DNA from: Evernia prunastri
Lineage: Eukaryota > Ascomycota > Lecanoromycetes > Lecanorales > Parmeliaceae
DNA length: 64,000 nucleotides
NCBI GenBank assembly: GCA_003184365.1
Contig: NKYR01000007.1
Span: 482,658 to 546,657 of the forward strand
Reading direction: 5' to 3'
Shown here: piece after piece, positions 11,159-22,841 of the stretch
Layout: the number at the start of each line of letters is the position of its first letter
How positions within the stretch are numbered: the first letter of the stretch is position 1
Made by a program: the position numbers and the translations under genes
The notes under the pieces: model-generated
Databases searched by the model: none
What the model was told of the DNA's origin: nothing
What the model saw: only the letters and a program-made list of their open reading frames with translations

Positions 11159-12683
11159 TTGGACCGCGTGCGATGGTTCTAAGCGTGTTTGGAATTGTGT
11201 TCGGCGTGCAGAGTTTGGGTGGATATCGCCGTGAATGGTCTTTCAGATGGACAGGATATGGTTTAGGAACATGGCGTGACGAGGAAACTTGTAGCGCCAA
11301 AAAGCGATACTATGCGTTCTTAGCTTTGATCCTTCTATGAGGCTCCTTCTATGAATGTTCTGAGTATCTTACACCAAGGAAAACCAAGACGAAAGATCAT
11401 GGTGCCAAGACGATCAGGTTACGCTCAACATCTTGTAAATGCGCTCCTTTTCTGGCCTCGTCTCAATCTATTCTAGAACTTCAACCATTCTACCTTGCCG
11501 TTCATGTCGCACTATAACCTCACGTTGCGTAGCTAGTGTACCCTCCCACTCTTCGCGTGTGAGTTGCTGGCACTCTGTCGGAAGACCGCGAACATCGAAG
11601 CGTGAGATCTAAGCATCAGAGACTTGGCTCTACCTCGACAAGCCATGGAACCCCAAGAGCCGGAGATTTGACTCTAGGCACGCGTCGACTGCTAGGAGAA
11701 ATAAGTTGCAGCTGACATTGTCAAGCGATCCTACGACCTAGGGAAAGCGCCTGCATGTCAGCAATGAGGATATCGAGCGCACCAGAGCGCGTCGGCGAAT
11801 CTGCTATCGATGGGATGTAAAAATCTTCGCAGAGATCATCAATGACCTAAATTCTAAGCTCGACCTTGTTGTATAAGAAAATGAAAAGGCTCCGCAGAAC
11901 TGTCGATTAGGAAACAAATACTGTTGTAGTTCCCGTCGGCAGCAGTACGGGTTTGAAGTCCAGAATCGAAAGATGTACCAGGTATTACCAGACACGCCTC
12001 TCTTTCATAGAAACGTCGCAAATTATACTTTCAATAGGTACGACATCGCCCGAAAGAACGCGATTGCAAACTCGAATTCACACAAGCCAATATCCGACTA
12101 GAAATACTTCGTAGGCCTCGAATGCTCAGTGCCTTTTCACATGCAGTGTATTACGCTACTGGGCTACATAAAGAACATTTCATTGGCGCGATGCCCCACA
12201 CTTGGTAAGGCATGTTACCATAAAGGAAAGAATATCAGGTGCTCGACCTCTCTTCATGAGGATCTAGACTCTTACCATCTTAGATGAATCGGTTCTGGTA
12301 TTGGAAAATCTCATTTGTACAAAGATTGTAACCGTTGGAGGAGAAGTAAGATGATCCACAAATTCTTAGCCGAGTGAATCCTCGCAAGCTTGAGCCCATT
12401 GATAATCAACAATGAAGGGGCTGCAAACTGAACTTTTCGTAATTATCGAATTTATAGCCGTAATTACATGCATGATCGCGGATGAAGCCGCTGCTGTTAC
12501 TAGATACCTCCGAATCTCACCCTTTGCTTCCCTCTCGAAGACTCCGAACTCCCCGTCGCTTACTCCACCCACTTCGGTCGCTTGCCTCTCCGCCTTCGCC
12601 GACAGGGTCTTGTCATCTTTCATAACTCTTTGTGGAAAGGACCATAGCCTGTCGTGGTCTATTTCCGTCGAGCCTCTTCGCTA
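11159..12683. other. Intergenic region, no gene seen
   Basis: I find no domain-bearing frame on either strand. The region separates the end of the Cys-rich gene (plus) from the end of the kinase gene (minus), so the two genes converge on it. Some stretches (about 11580-12100) have coding-like composition but are broken by frequent stops in all frames; they could be an old pseudogene, which I cannot identify. Confidence 0.35.
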
Positions 12684-14419
12684 TCATGAACTCTGGTCGA
12701 TCTTACGCTTGGTACCCTCTCTTGGGATTATTTTTATCTCTCCATGTCTTGCTGGGAGGTCTTTTGCAATAGCTAATGCCTCAGCCGCGGAACGTCGGTC
12801 AGATGGGTCCCACGTAGTCATTTTTCTGAGAAGGTTGTAGTATCCCAGAAACCTAGGCGCCTGAGCCACTTTTGCCCTAAATGCTTCATGGAATCGATTC
12901 AGTCTACCCTGCAGAACAAAGTTGGTAATTCCTGTCCCCGGCAGCTTCTGGCCCCTCGTCCAAACGTCATCAAAAATATTCCAATTCAGATCTTGGATCC
13001 TCAATACGCGGATTGCGCTCAGACTCAAACCCCATACGTCCACTGACCTTCCATATCTTTGCGGATTAGTGACAGAACCTATCTTCAGCTTGATGACTTC
13101 GGGCGCGAGATAGGGAATCGTTCCCTGCCCGTGGTCATCCGACGTTGTCTCTGTCGTAGCTGCGTCTAAGTCTAGGATGACTCCTCTGGGAGGGTCGAAA
13201 GAACGAACACCGAGGTTCGCCGGTTTGATATCTCGATGCATTATTCCTTTGGTGTCGTGCAGAAACGCTAGACCCTGCAGGTACTCGATAAGTAGAGTAA
13301 TTTGAGCAGCGAGGCTTAAGCGGTGAGTATCCACAACACTGTCAAGTGTAGCGAAAGCCAGAGGACTGTACACGCAGTATACAGCTGGAAACATTGGCTC
13401 GAGGTTGCTGGATGAGTACAGGAGTTCCAGGATATTTGCCTTGCTTGGATGTTAGACCATCATCACTTGAACTATTTCTTTCCATTTGTACAAGGACTTA
13501 CATGTTGACCAATGATCCTCATAATCTCGAGATGTTGACTGAGCTGCTGTCTATTTGGCTGTTTGAACCCTTTGACCGCAACAACGGAGCCATTTTGCTT
13601 CCACCCTGCGGTCACCTCACCAAAAGACCCCCCGGCAAAGGCTCCAGGAAGAATAGTGTATCCGTCAAAGTGCAGGTGAGCACCCGTCGAAGGAGCCGAT
13701 AAAATGGGGTGAGCGTTCCACTGAAGGCCTCGATAATGAATTTTCATGAATGCAGGGAGGCTGCTCCGAAAATTGCCATTGTTAATTGCTTCTCCATGTG
13801 AATAGATATATGAGCATTGCCCGAATAGAACCTCGTGCCCGTGCTCGAGAACTTTGCAAGAGTTGCTGGTTCTATGGTCAATGTGTTTGAGTCCTGTTGA
13901 CCCACCAACCTGCATGCTGTGGAGGGCTTCCAGCGTAGCCAGAGAAGACTCCTTGTGGATGAAAAGGCGCGCCTGAATTCCTCGAATGTGGTTGTGACTC
14001 CGATTTGAGTTGGGTGGGCCAATCACCGCGTCGATCCCTGATTTTTTATGTCCAGTCCCGATATACCATCCTTTGGAAGGATCTTTTGGAAGCATAGCTG
14101 TGCTGAATTTGAAGGCCCCGAAGTATTGAACTTGCTCCTTCTCCTCTTGGTCACCTTGATCTTCTGAATCAGAGACGCTTACAGATCTGACAGGCATCAT
14201 GCCCTTCAGATGAATGAACATGCGCTCATGGAGCTGACTTTCTGGAATTTGTATCATTCTGTCCACAACTAGATGAAATGCATGACACGCCGAGTCGTTT
14301 ATGGGTGTCAGCCAGCCAAAGACACTGTGCTTGTTATTATCTTGCTTCCAAGACCTCGGTATAGTTGACACGGTGTTCTCCTCAAAGGGGTTCACTAAAG
14401 CACCTGCAGAATCCATCAT
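12684..14419 (-). CDS. FHA-like/protein kinase fusion with DLD in place of DFG
   Basis: Two exons on the minus strand (14419-13502, 13439-12684) with a 62-nt intron (CTAAC branch point) give 557 codons plus stop. The N-terminal half (about residues 20-230) has an FHA-like pattern with FGWLTPINDSACHAFHL, then GWYIGTG and a run with HNHIRGIQARLFIHKESS. This domain call is tentative. The kinase domain starts at a Gly-rich loop GAFAGGSFGEV (residue 259). It has VAVK (Lys 283), a helix-C Glu in LEIMRI (298), HRDIKPAN (catalytic Asp 376), DLD instead of DFG (396-398) and YLAPEV, followed by SVDVWGLS. Most catalytic residues are present, so activity is likely, although the metal-binding loop is altered. 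It is probably a soluble Ser/Thr kinase that reads phosphopeptides, a role suggested by the FHA-like half only. It shares a 523-bp upstream region with the divergent gene at 14943. Confidence 0.7.
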
Positions 14420-14942
14420 GAGGTCTCTTACCGTGAAGCGGAGTGTTTGGAGTGGCTCTGAGACAAAACCCTGAAGTGAGCAAGGGGGATCAAGCCTGAG
14501 TGAAGCTCACAAAAAGTCTCATCAAAACTAACCTCACGAATCGGTGGAGAGGCGTAATTCAGTAAGAGTAAGTATTATTCAATGAGGATTTCGTATTTTG
14601 TATTTTGAATTGGTAGTTTACGGGCCATTGGTGCATCGCAGACAGTTCGAGTTCAGCTCAAGTCGAGAAATTTACCGTTGAAGGGTGTTGCTGCAACAGG
14701 AACGATGCTGTGTTAAGGGATGTGTTAAGGTATGTGTGATGTGTTACGACTCACGGGGCTTGGCAGAGCATACTCGTAATCAGCCGCGCGATAGAGTAGG
14801 GAGAAACGCGCAATCACGTGATGATCGACGGCTTCTCCATTCACTTGACCGTCACTCTGCACTCTGCTTCCTTTCACATCTTCACCTTTGTTATTTCAAT
14901 ACTCACAGCCACCGTAGTGGAAGTAACAATCTTACGAATAAT
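14420..14942. other. Shared upstream region of two divergent genes
   Basis: This 523-bp interval separates the start codons of the minus-strand kinase gene and the plus-strand gene at 14943, so it must hold both promoters. I see no clear TATA box. A pair of TATTTTGTATTTTGAA-like direct repeats occurs at about 14591-14606, and TCACGTGA at 14815-14822 is a perfect palindrome with an E-box core. Confidence 0.4.
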
Positions 14943-16092
14943 ATGCTGCTCTTTGACGACTACGACGCCTCAAGAAGCGACGACACTGAGGCGGTGCAGC
15001 CTGAGGAGCCATTGTTCTCCGACGAGCTATTTGCGGATTTACATTACTCCCCACCTTCAACACCATCACAGCGACGGAAATTCCAGGAATATGCAAAGCT
15101 GTATCCCGAAAATGAGTTCTATCGCGCCCTCTACGAAGCCGATGTTCAAAAATGCAACAGATTACAGAAGGAGGCGGAAGCTCTCGGCTTTTCCTCGTGG
15201 GATGAGAAGGAGCGCCACCAGGATGGGGAGCAACGCGAATGGTTGGAAGATTACATCAAAGAACATGGTCATTCGCCTCCTCCTCCTATTTTGTCGGAGG
15301 AGCAAAAGGCTGCGTTGGAGTTGCAGTACCAGAGGACTGTAGAAGTGGAGCGTGTGCCCTGTAACTGCGAGGGTTCGCAACACTTTCCTACCCCTCTTTC
15401 AGCGGCTAACAATCATGATAGTACACTTTCATCCTGGATTCTGCCCGCAAAGGCTTCGAGACTACAAATCCCAGGGCGTCGATCCTGATGACTTCGCATT
15501 CCTCCAATCCCTACATCCTACCGATCTAAACATCTGCATCCACGAAGATGACCCTTCGAAGCGTATCCCCGATTGCTGGCTGGAACGTTTTTGGGACCTC
15601 CCGTCTCAGCATGGGATCTTGCGCTTGCCGCTATGGGCCAAAAGAGACGACATCGGCCAGCGCATAATCGACGATGAAGAGGTGGACCAGACTATATACC
15701 ACGGAGATTACGACCAAAAGAGGCACGTTGCCCCACCCCCAAGAATAGTGTCCTTGTCACCGGAAATCAGTGAGGAGGAGGAGAAAGCCAAATCCTTGGA
15801 GGATTTTGAGCTTCATTGCAGGCGCGGCCGCAAAAGGAAACGGGAGAAGAGCACTGCTAGGCTCGATCTCGAAGAGGGATCTCCAAGAGGTTCTGCTGGT
15901 GTTGAGAATGACCCGGCTAGCCCTCTAGTAGAGCCTACCACGGACCAAAAAGTTTTCGCTAAAGATCCTCTCCACCAGCGAACCGGACGAGGCCGTAGCA
16001 GAACGGTCTCGGCTCTAGAGGTAGACAAGACCAAGCGGACCTTACGGTTACAAGTACCTGGAACGAAGAAGCGGTCTCGCAGCCTTGAATAA
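14943..16092 (+). CDS. Hypothetical charged, probably nuclear protein
   Basis: Two exons (14943-15360, 15422-16092) with a 61-nt intron (CTAAC branch point, GATAG acceptor) give 362 codons plus stop. The N-terminal half is acidic (MLLFDDYDASRSDD) and has a Glu/Lys-rich predicted helical stretch around residues 45-115. The C-terminal third is highly basic with RRGRKRKREK, a likely nuclear localisation signal, and ends TKKRSRSLE. I do not recognise a domain. Regulation or chromatin functions can only be guessed from composition. The start was chosen because it is the first ATG in the frame and sits just after the shared promoter region. Confidence 0.6.
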
Positions 16093-16993
16093 AGCGACTA
16101 GAGAAGCCTTTTTATCTCTCGGAACAAGAAATTGCGCCTAGGGCGTCCGGAATATTTGGCAATGGCCTCCGTGTCAGAGCTGCCTGCGTATCCGTACACT
16201 TGGACAGGGAAAGTTACTCCAAGCAGCTCTGGCGGACTGCGAACATTGGAGCAACACAGTGACCACCATAGCCTTTCTAAACGGCGCAACCAGACATACT
16301 TTTCTGACGTTCGCGCAGTCGCCTATCGGCAATCATGCAGCGTCGTGCATTTATCAGAGTGGTGGTACGCGGGGGCCACTTCCCGTTCCCTTGGTGTTCG
16401 GGCCTGCTAGGAGTGCACAAATTACTTGCGCTCTCAAGAATTCATGTTGCCAAATGGCTACGATGGAATGTTGAGTTGTTCACTATTGAATCCACCTATG
16501 TAGTGTAGAGGCGCGATTGTTGGGCAGGCCTTACCTTGGGCATCGGCGCTGAGAGCTTACACATAGTGTACTCAATCCTGACTGGACACATCTCTAACAC
16601 CATTCATTCCACGTCGTCGTGAGACCACGCATGAATCCGATGAATACGTCGTTGACGTAGGCTGTCTAGTAGGAATGAGCGCGGCTCGGAAGCTTCGTAA
16701 TGGCTATCACCGCTAGCTCTATAGCATCGCTCCTTCATTACTCTACCGTCAATAACCATGACAGTATTGAACGTTATGTGTTAGCTCCATGAGTTAGCAA
16801 CATAAGTCACCCCTGACCAACAACCAACATTACGGTGCGCTTCGAGACTATGATAATAATGGTAAGCGCTTCTTAGGCAACCATTTGATACATTCTCCCC
16901 TGTTCTCGCTCGTCCTGCTTGTTTGTTCCTTGAGCAGATTCAATTTCGCTCGACTTGAGATATCGTGAACCCTACAACGACAGAGCCAGCAAG
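16093..16993. other. Intergenic region, no gene seen
   Basis: Frames at 16132-16410 and 16259-16474 lack domains, start context and splice signals. This interval serves as the 5' flank of the methyltransferase gene. A T/C-rich stretch at about 16895-16930 resembles a fungal core promoter. Confidence 0.35.
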
Positions 16994-18392
16994 ATGAGCA
17001 TCTCGGAAGCCATCAGAAACATGCATGCTGCTGCTGCCATGGGCGTCAATAGCATCAGCGAAGACGACCGAAGAGAAGCGCTTAAAGCCTGCGAGGCATT
17101 GAGAGTCTCCCTCGAAAATCCCATGGAAATGGGGATAAGGATTTTGTTTTCGGTATTACTTCTTGCATTTCTGTCGCCGTTGCGGCTCCCGTCCCCCCGT
17201 CAGCATCTTTCGATTAACGATGCCTTTAGCCTCACCAAGCGACTACCCTTCGGCTGGGCGTTGACATGGGTCTTTTCGATGCCGCAGCCAGGGTATCTGG
17301 GGACGGAGGCGGAGGCGTGAGTATCGAACAGCTAGCGTCAGAAACAGGCGCTGATGAGCTTCTCGTCAGTAAGTAAACAACCTGCAGGCCGCGCCGGGAT
17401 GAAACGGCACTGAGAATGTCTAAGCGCGCATAATGCGTGTACTCGCCGCTATGGGCATCTTCAAAGAAGTTGCGAGTGGCAAATTCCAATCAACAGCCTT
17501 CTCTAAATCTTACGTATCTCGCTCTCCACTGTCAGCAGGCATCATTCACGTGTATGTTTTGACAATCTTGGTGTGCTCGTAAAGCTACATGTCTAATTAC
17601 TCAATCGCAGCACCAAGGACATGATCCCGCTCTCTCATCTGCCCGACTATTTCTCCGACCGCGGCTGGAAAAGCCCTGGAGACGCATACGACGGGCCTTT
17701 CCAATACGCCATAAGGACAGACTTGCATACATTTGACTATCTCGCCACCAAACCAAGGCTACAGCAGGCCTTCAACACAACGATGACACTAGGTCACCGG
17801 CGACGTGCAGCACCATGGTTTACGTACTTCCCCGTCAACGAAAAGTTGAGCAACACTTCGCCATCAGACGTTCTTCTTGTCGACGTCGGTGGCGGAGAAG
17901 GAGACGACTTGATTCGCTTTCAAGAAGGCTCATCCTGAGGTATCCGGCAGGCTGATACTTCAGGACTTACCCGCCGTAATCTCAAGCTCGGGTTCGCTCT
18001 CATCTTCTGGCATCGAGGCCGTACCCCACAATTTCTTCCACCCTCAGCCCATCAAGCATGCAAGCTGTTACTACCTCCGTACCGTATTACACGACTGGCC
18101 GGATCTCCAAGCGCTACAGATTCTGGGCCATGTTAAAAAAGCCATGGGGCCGGAAAGCCTACTGCTAATCGAGGAGAATGTGCTACCCGAGCAAGGCGTG
18201 CCGCTCGAATCAGGGTTTGCAGATCTGACCATGATGGTAAGTTTTGCATCGTTGGAGAGGAGTCTTGCACAGTGGGAGAGCCTGCTGAACAAGGCTGGGC
18301 TGAAGCTGGAGAAACTATGGAGGCCCGAGGGGCGTGAGGGTGGTGGTACGTCGGCTTTGCTTGAGGTTGTCAAGGATGTTAAAGATGCCTGA
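16994..18392 (+). pseudogene. O-methyltransferase (SAM-dependent, PF00891-type) with one frameshift
   Basis: Exons 16994-17152, 17230-17368, 17425-17551 and 17611-18392 join in frame. The first reading-frame break is at about 17915, where one extra C after DVGGGEGDDLI shifts the frame. Beyond it, frame 17916-18392 stays open to TGA. The N-terminal dimerisation/helical part ends with PHQATTLRLGVDMGLFDAAA and contains RIMRVLAAMGIFKEV, both typical of class I-like fungal O-methyltransferases. The SAM-binding motif is LLVDVGGGEGDDL, then GRLILQDLP and YYLRTVLHDWPD (catalytic His), and LLIEENVLP with the final substrate-pocket helix. Such enzymes methylate phenolic hydroxyls of secondary metabolites. 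No polyketide synthase or other cluster gene is adjacent. Everything else is intact, so this is either a very recent pseudogene or a one-base sequencing error. The start was moved to the ATG at 16994; the upstream TTG is not used. Confidence 0.75.
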
Positions 18393-18416
18393 CCCTCTAT
18401 AATGTGCTGCTCTCCA

Positions 18417-18580
18417 CTCTGTACGCCCTCTCAACTCTGCTGACGGAAACGTCCCGTATAATGTATATTTTCCTCTACACCCTCTCAAGTCTACTGACGG
18501 AAACGTCTTGTATAATATATATTCTCCTCTACGCCCTCTCAATTCTACTGACAGAAACGTCTTGTATGATACCTCACCAT
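18417..18580. repeat. Three-copy tandem repeat, about 54-56 bp period
   Basis: Units start at about 18417, 18473 and 18527 and share CCCTCTCAA, CTGACGGAAACGTC and GTATAAT motifs. The array begins about 25 bp after the methyltransferase stop codon. The third copy is incomplete and diverged. It has no coding capacity of its own and may contribute to the 3' UTR. Confidence 0.8.
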
Positions 18581-18733
18581 CTCCCCGCTCGCCGAATATC
18601 CCTGCACACTAGAATACACAACCGCAAAAACCCGCACGGGCAAGTATCGTGACGGTCCCATTCCCTGAGATGGATTTCATGAATATCTCGTTGTAGTGAA
18701 TTGAATTTCGCTAGCAAAGGCCGTTCATTAGAA

Positions 18734-19294
18734 TTAGAGGCTGCGAGATGACTTCGTGGAAGGTGTCTGCTTTATACCTCGACTCGAGACGGTCAAAAAA
18801 TCCGTTTCTTCGATCACGCCGGGGTTGGAGACAGAGTTCGGCACGATAATGTCTTTGACTCGGGCGGTGTACTCAGGTGGTGAGGTGGAGGTTTTCCTGT
18901 AAGAACATTCGTCGGAAATAAAGAAGATAATGTAGATGATAGTGTCGTCGAGACTGCCAGCTAGAGCTGAGGTGAGTCTTATATTAGCCTTTGATCCTTG
19001 CCCAAGCAGTTGCAGGGGGAACTTACTGGGTGTATAGCCGCCCACGTCACTTCCATCGTACCCGCCGATTGTATTGTTTTGTATTACATAGACCCAGTCG
19101 CCCCGTTCCCGAGGCGATTTATGTATGGCACTGTAAGAATGCCGTCCAGTAACGGCGTCTAGGTCTTTAATGCTGACATGCGGATGTCGCTCTCGATGGC
19201 ATTGTAGACGAGTACAGGATGCTTTCCTGCTGTGAATTCGTTCGGGAACAGAGCGTGATCGCGCCTTGGACTGTGGCGGTGTCGACGGACACAA
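18734..19294 (-). pseudogene. Frameshifted gene of unknown function
   Basis: The minus-strand product has two parts with a convincing intron (19026-18967, GTAAGT..CCTCAG, 60 nt). Before it lies LDAVTGRHSYSAIHKS and GDWVYVIQNNTIGG, and after it TLAGSLDDTIIYIIFFISDE, then DIIVPNSVSN and a Ser-rich end. Upstream of about 19163 a different frame looks more protein-like (LFPNEFTAGKHPVLVYNAIE), so one base appears to be missing there and the gene is probably broken. No start codon can be placed with confidence and I do not recognise the family. The 3' end is the TAA at 18734-18736. Confidence 0.4.
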
Positions 19295-20227
19295 TGAAGA
19301 GCGCTGTGAGAGACTGTCAGTATGTATTGTAGCGTTTCAAAGGCGGAAAAGAACCAGATTTTTATTAATACAATTGGTGCGCAGGTTGTGATTGTAGACG
19401 GCGATGCTGTTGGGGCATTAGGGTGATTTGCTCAGAGGCGAGAGAGATTGCTTAGAGGAAGAAAAATGCATGAAGTTTTTATTGATTTGAATACTGAGTT
19501 GAGGCATTCGACAGTACCTCCTAAAGATACGGATGAGCTTGATGTGTATCGCTTCCCACAGTCATCCAAATCAACTTTATCGATCGCAGGGTCCCTGAGC
19601 CCTCAGACTACGGTAAAACGACGGACGATGCATCCCTTAACCTCTTGACTCACACTCAAAGCTCACAGACGAGATTTGCTCGCCACACGAGGACAACTTG
19701 TCTACGGCCTCTGGAGTTTCAGTGCGATCGCATTCAACACGGTCATCACTCGAAAATATTTGAGGTAACGTGGATCTTCCAAGCAAATGCGCTTCGATGA
19801 TCTCTCTATTCTCCGTGTAAATTCAAGCTCATAGCACACCATCACTGCCTGAGGCTAGAATAGCATTTTAATTGTCGCCTTTCTCTCGATCACTGAGGGG
19901 GTTACTTGAAGCCCAGAATAGCTTAAGGTTTTTGGGGGCCAAGTTGGAAATACGGACCCTGAAATCGACCAACGGTGAGTTAGAGTGAGGGAAGGGGTAC
20001 TATTTGGCGATTCTCACTGCTCAGAGCCTGTGTATCGAGTGAAGATATGTGCGCGCGCTCGTGGCTTTTAATTGCAGTGTTGCAATAACTGCTGTAAGTA
20101 CTCCTTTTGATTCGTTGGGTTGTCCGATATTCGTATTCATATTCGTATAGAGACATTTTAGACGTGCTGATCTTGGCTACCCCCTACTTTAACTGAGTCA
20201 GCACGCTATGAATACGAAAGTAATCAG
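19295..20227. other. Intergenic region, no gene seen
   Basis: Short frames such as 19448-19648 carry no domain or splice signal. The sequence becomes promoter-like toward the GPI-protein gene. Confidence 0.35.
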
Positions 20228-20263
20228 CCAATCGGTATCTCCATTTCGAGCAAACTATATAAA
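20228..20263 (+). promoter_or_regulatory. CCAAT box and TATA box upstream of the GPI-protein gene
   Basis: CCAAT lies at 20228-20232 and TATATAAA at 20256-20263, about 135 nt before the ATG at 20397. Spacing and order fit a fungal RNA polymerase II core promoter. The TATA box argues for a well expressed or regulated gene; this is sequence-only evidence. Confidence 0.6.
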
Positions 20264-20396
20264 CCCTTCCGAATTTCCCCTGACCATACAAAAACATTGT
20301 TTCCCCACGCTCTTCTGAAGTCTTTCATCTTCACATTCGTTCATTGAGAAATTTCATTCTTTTATTCATCAGTCACATCCATTTAACATCAACAAT

Positions 20397-21313
20397 ATGC
20401 TCTCATCCCGTCTCGCCGCGGCTACACTGTCCCTTCTCTACCCTCTCGCCGTCCAAGCCGTCAATGTCTCTTTCACCAACACCAACTACCCTATTCCCCC
20501 GGCAGCCCTGCCATATGGCCAAAGCTTCACCTTGACCTGGACGGGAGGACAGGACTCAGTAAATCTAGCAGACTTTCCTTTGTATTGGGACGGACTGACC
20601 AGCTTCTCTCTTTTCCAGGTGTTCATTGGGCTCGCGGAAGGACCACAAACCAATATCCATGAGGTCACTGGCTTGACATGTACGTTTTTCTTTCAACATT
20701 CCCAGATGGAGGTTTCCAAAACGTGCCACTAACCCTCGATCTCCCAGCCTCCTACATCAGCGGAAACTCCTTCACTTGGTCCCCTCCCAGTAGCCTTCCA
20801 ACCGGCAGCTACGTCTTCACTATCACCGAAGCGGATAACTCGTAATCCCTCCCATCTCCTTCCTGTCTTAATCCCTTCCATTCTCTATTAATTTCTTCCC
20901 GGTGGACTCAAGTACTAACCCCACGCTCTTCCCACAACAGATTCGAGAACTATTCCCCGTACTTCTGCATCGGCTCCTGCAACCCCTCTCCCCTCTCCTC
21001 CTCCGCCTCCTCCTCCTCTTCACCCACTGCCTCTTCCTCGTCCTCCTTCTACACCCAAGCGGTCGGCGTACCTGTGACTAACTCTTACCCAACTCCCACT
21101 GGGTCTTCCGGTTCTTCTGGCTCTGGAAGTGGCAGTGGATCCGGCACGGACCCATACGCAGCAGCCGGAAACGGCAGCGTTGTCGCGTATACGGGTGGTA
21201 ACACGGCGGGTAATGGGAGCGTGGTGGCGTTTACGGGTGGTGCGGCGGGGGTGAAGGTTGTTGGTGGGGTTGTTGTAGGTGCGGCGTTGGGGCTTGGGTC
21301 GTTGTTGTTATAG
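20397..21313 (+). CDS. Kre9/Knh1-like Ser/Thr-rich GPI-anchored cell-wall protein
   Basis: Four exons (20397-20558, 20619-20679, 20748-20841, 20941-21313) join into 229 codons plus stop, with introns of 60, 68 and 99 nt. The signal peptide is MLSSRLAAATLSLLYPLAVQA. The Kre9/Knh1-type domain follows (residues about 22-120): VNVSFTNTNYPIPP, SFTLTWTGGQDS, VFIGLAEG, then SYVFTITEADNSFENYSPYF. A Ser-rich stalk and a Gly/Ser repeat region follow, with a duplicated GNGSVVAYTGG/GNGSVVAFTGG motif. The hydrophobic C-terminus (VVGGVVVGAALGLGSLLL) is a typical GPI-attachment signal. By family knowledge it is a plasma-membrane or wall protein linked to beta-glucan assembly. Its role here is inferred. All splice junctions are in phase, so the model is solid. 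Confidence 0.85.
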
Positions 21314-22841
21314 GTGACGGTGATGAAGGGAGAAACGACGCGAAGATAGAAGAAAAGATACAACATAATGAGAGCTGGGATTTGAGAAGAGGAGGACGGA
21401 GAGAACTAGGTAATCTCAGGAAGTGTTTTTTTTTTATATAACTTGGGAAAGGAAACCTTTGCGGTCTTATCGCTCGATATAAGAGGTGTTAATGTACGTA
21501 TCGAGTGGTTCTTGAATTCTTAAGGAGGCTGCGACCCGTACTGCGATCTCGCTCTCATAGGAACGCTCGACTTCTGCGAATCTTCCCCATCCTAGGATGC
21601 GCTCCGTGAGCCGCCTACATTTCGATGCTTAGACTCTGCTCCGACCGTAGCTGGCTCTTTCCACAACTTGGCGTTGCTTACACCTTGAACGCTCACGTTT
21701 TGGCTGCTTGTGCTCTATCTAGTCATACGCTGACTGTGACTGTCAGTTTGTTCATACCTTCAATCGGGCCCTGAAAGGGCCTGAAATACACTGACAGACT
21801 CAGGTAACGAGACTTGAGTTGGATGTGCACTGTGCCGGTCTACAATGTACTCACCACCCGGCGAGGGTATTGTCGCGTTTGTCGAGGTCGCAGACAGAAG
21901 GAATCTGATCCCTCTATCTACGCTAAGCTGCTGTGCCATTTGCGGGGGCGGCCCCCACGTTTCAAAACATGTCTATAGTACCCGCACGCAAACCCTATCT
22001 TGTACTTTACTTCATGCCTCATGTTGGCCTCCCGACAATTCTGTCATCGTTAGGGAGCAGGAGGATGATGCCAAATTTACTCTGGAAGTCTGTTCATGAT
22101 CTGAAAAGCCAGCACTGCTTTTCAGTAAAATCATCTCTTGATCGTTGTCGTTTGCTGTCGCACTCTTTTCTCAAAGCCTTGGTCTCTGGGTCGTGATCTA
22201 GTATCTCGGCGTCTTTCTGTAACATCCGATGCTTCATGGCGCGAGAGCTTCCCCTGTACCCAACAACCTTACTGACCTAGCACTAGGTTCTAGCAGTAAT
22301 CGCTCATTTTACTAGGCCAGCATCAGGTAAAGGATGCTGTGCCTCATGAGATATGCGTGCAAAAACGTGTCAAGTCCTAGGCTTCCTTTGCGCACGTGAC
22401 TTCTCGGCCGTCTCTGAAATACGTATGTATCGCAAACCTTCGGGTACCAGAACCAATCCATTTACGACTTTGATTTGGCCTATAACTAAGGTAGACTAAG
22501 ACGTGCTACCTCGAGAGCGAACCTGGGGTCGAACACTTAATTCGGGTAATGCTGGCTCTACAAAATCTGCCTTGCCATTAAAGTATGTAAGTAAGTTTAT
22601 GGCATAGATTCCAGATGTCATCGGGTCATCGGGTCATAGGACCACTTGGAGAACCTGAGACTGGGGCCCTGGGGCCGAACAGAGGCTGCTAGAGGAATCT
22701 GGACGCTTGCTTGAGTCTCCCACGTCCTCATATACTCTTCGGCGCCCCTCAGATAGAACTCGACTTTCGTTGGCTTTTACACACTATTGTCAATTGCTGA
22801 GACTTCAACCATTCTAGGAATTCCTGCACGGACTTAGACTG
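21314..22841. other. Intergenic region, no gene seen
   Basis: Overlapping frames at 21845-22099 and 21933-22196 carry no recognisable motif. The 3' flank of the GPI-protein gene includes a T-run at about 21426-21434. Nothing else is identifiable. Confidence 0.35.
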
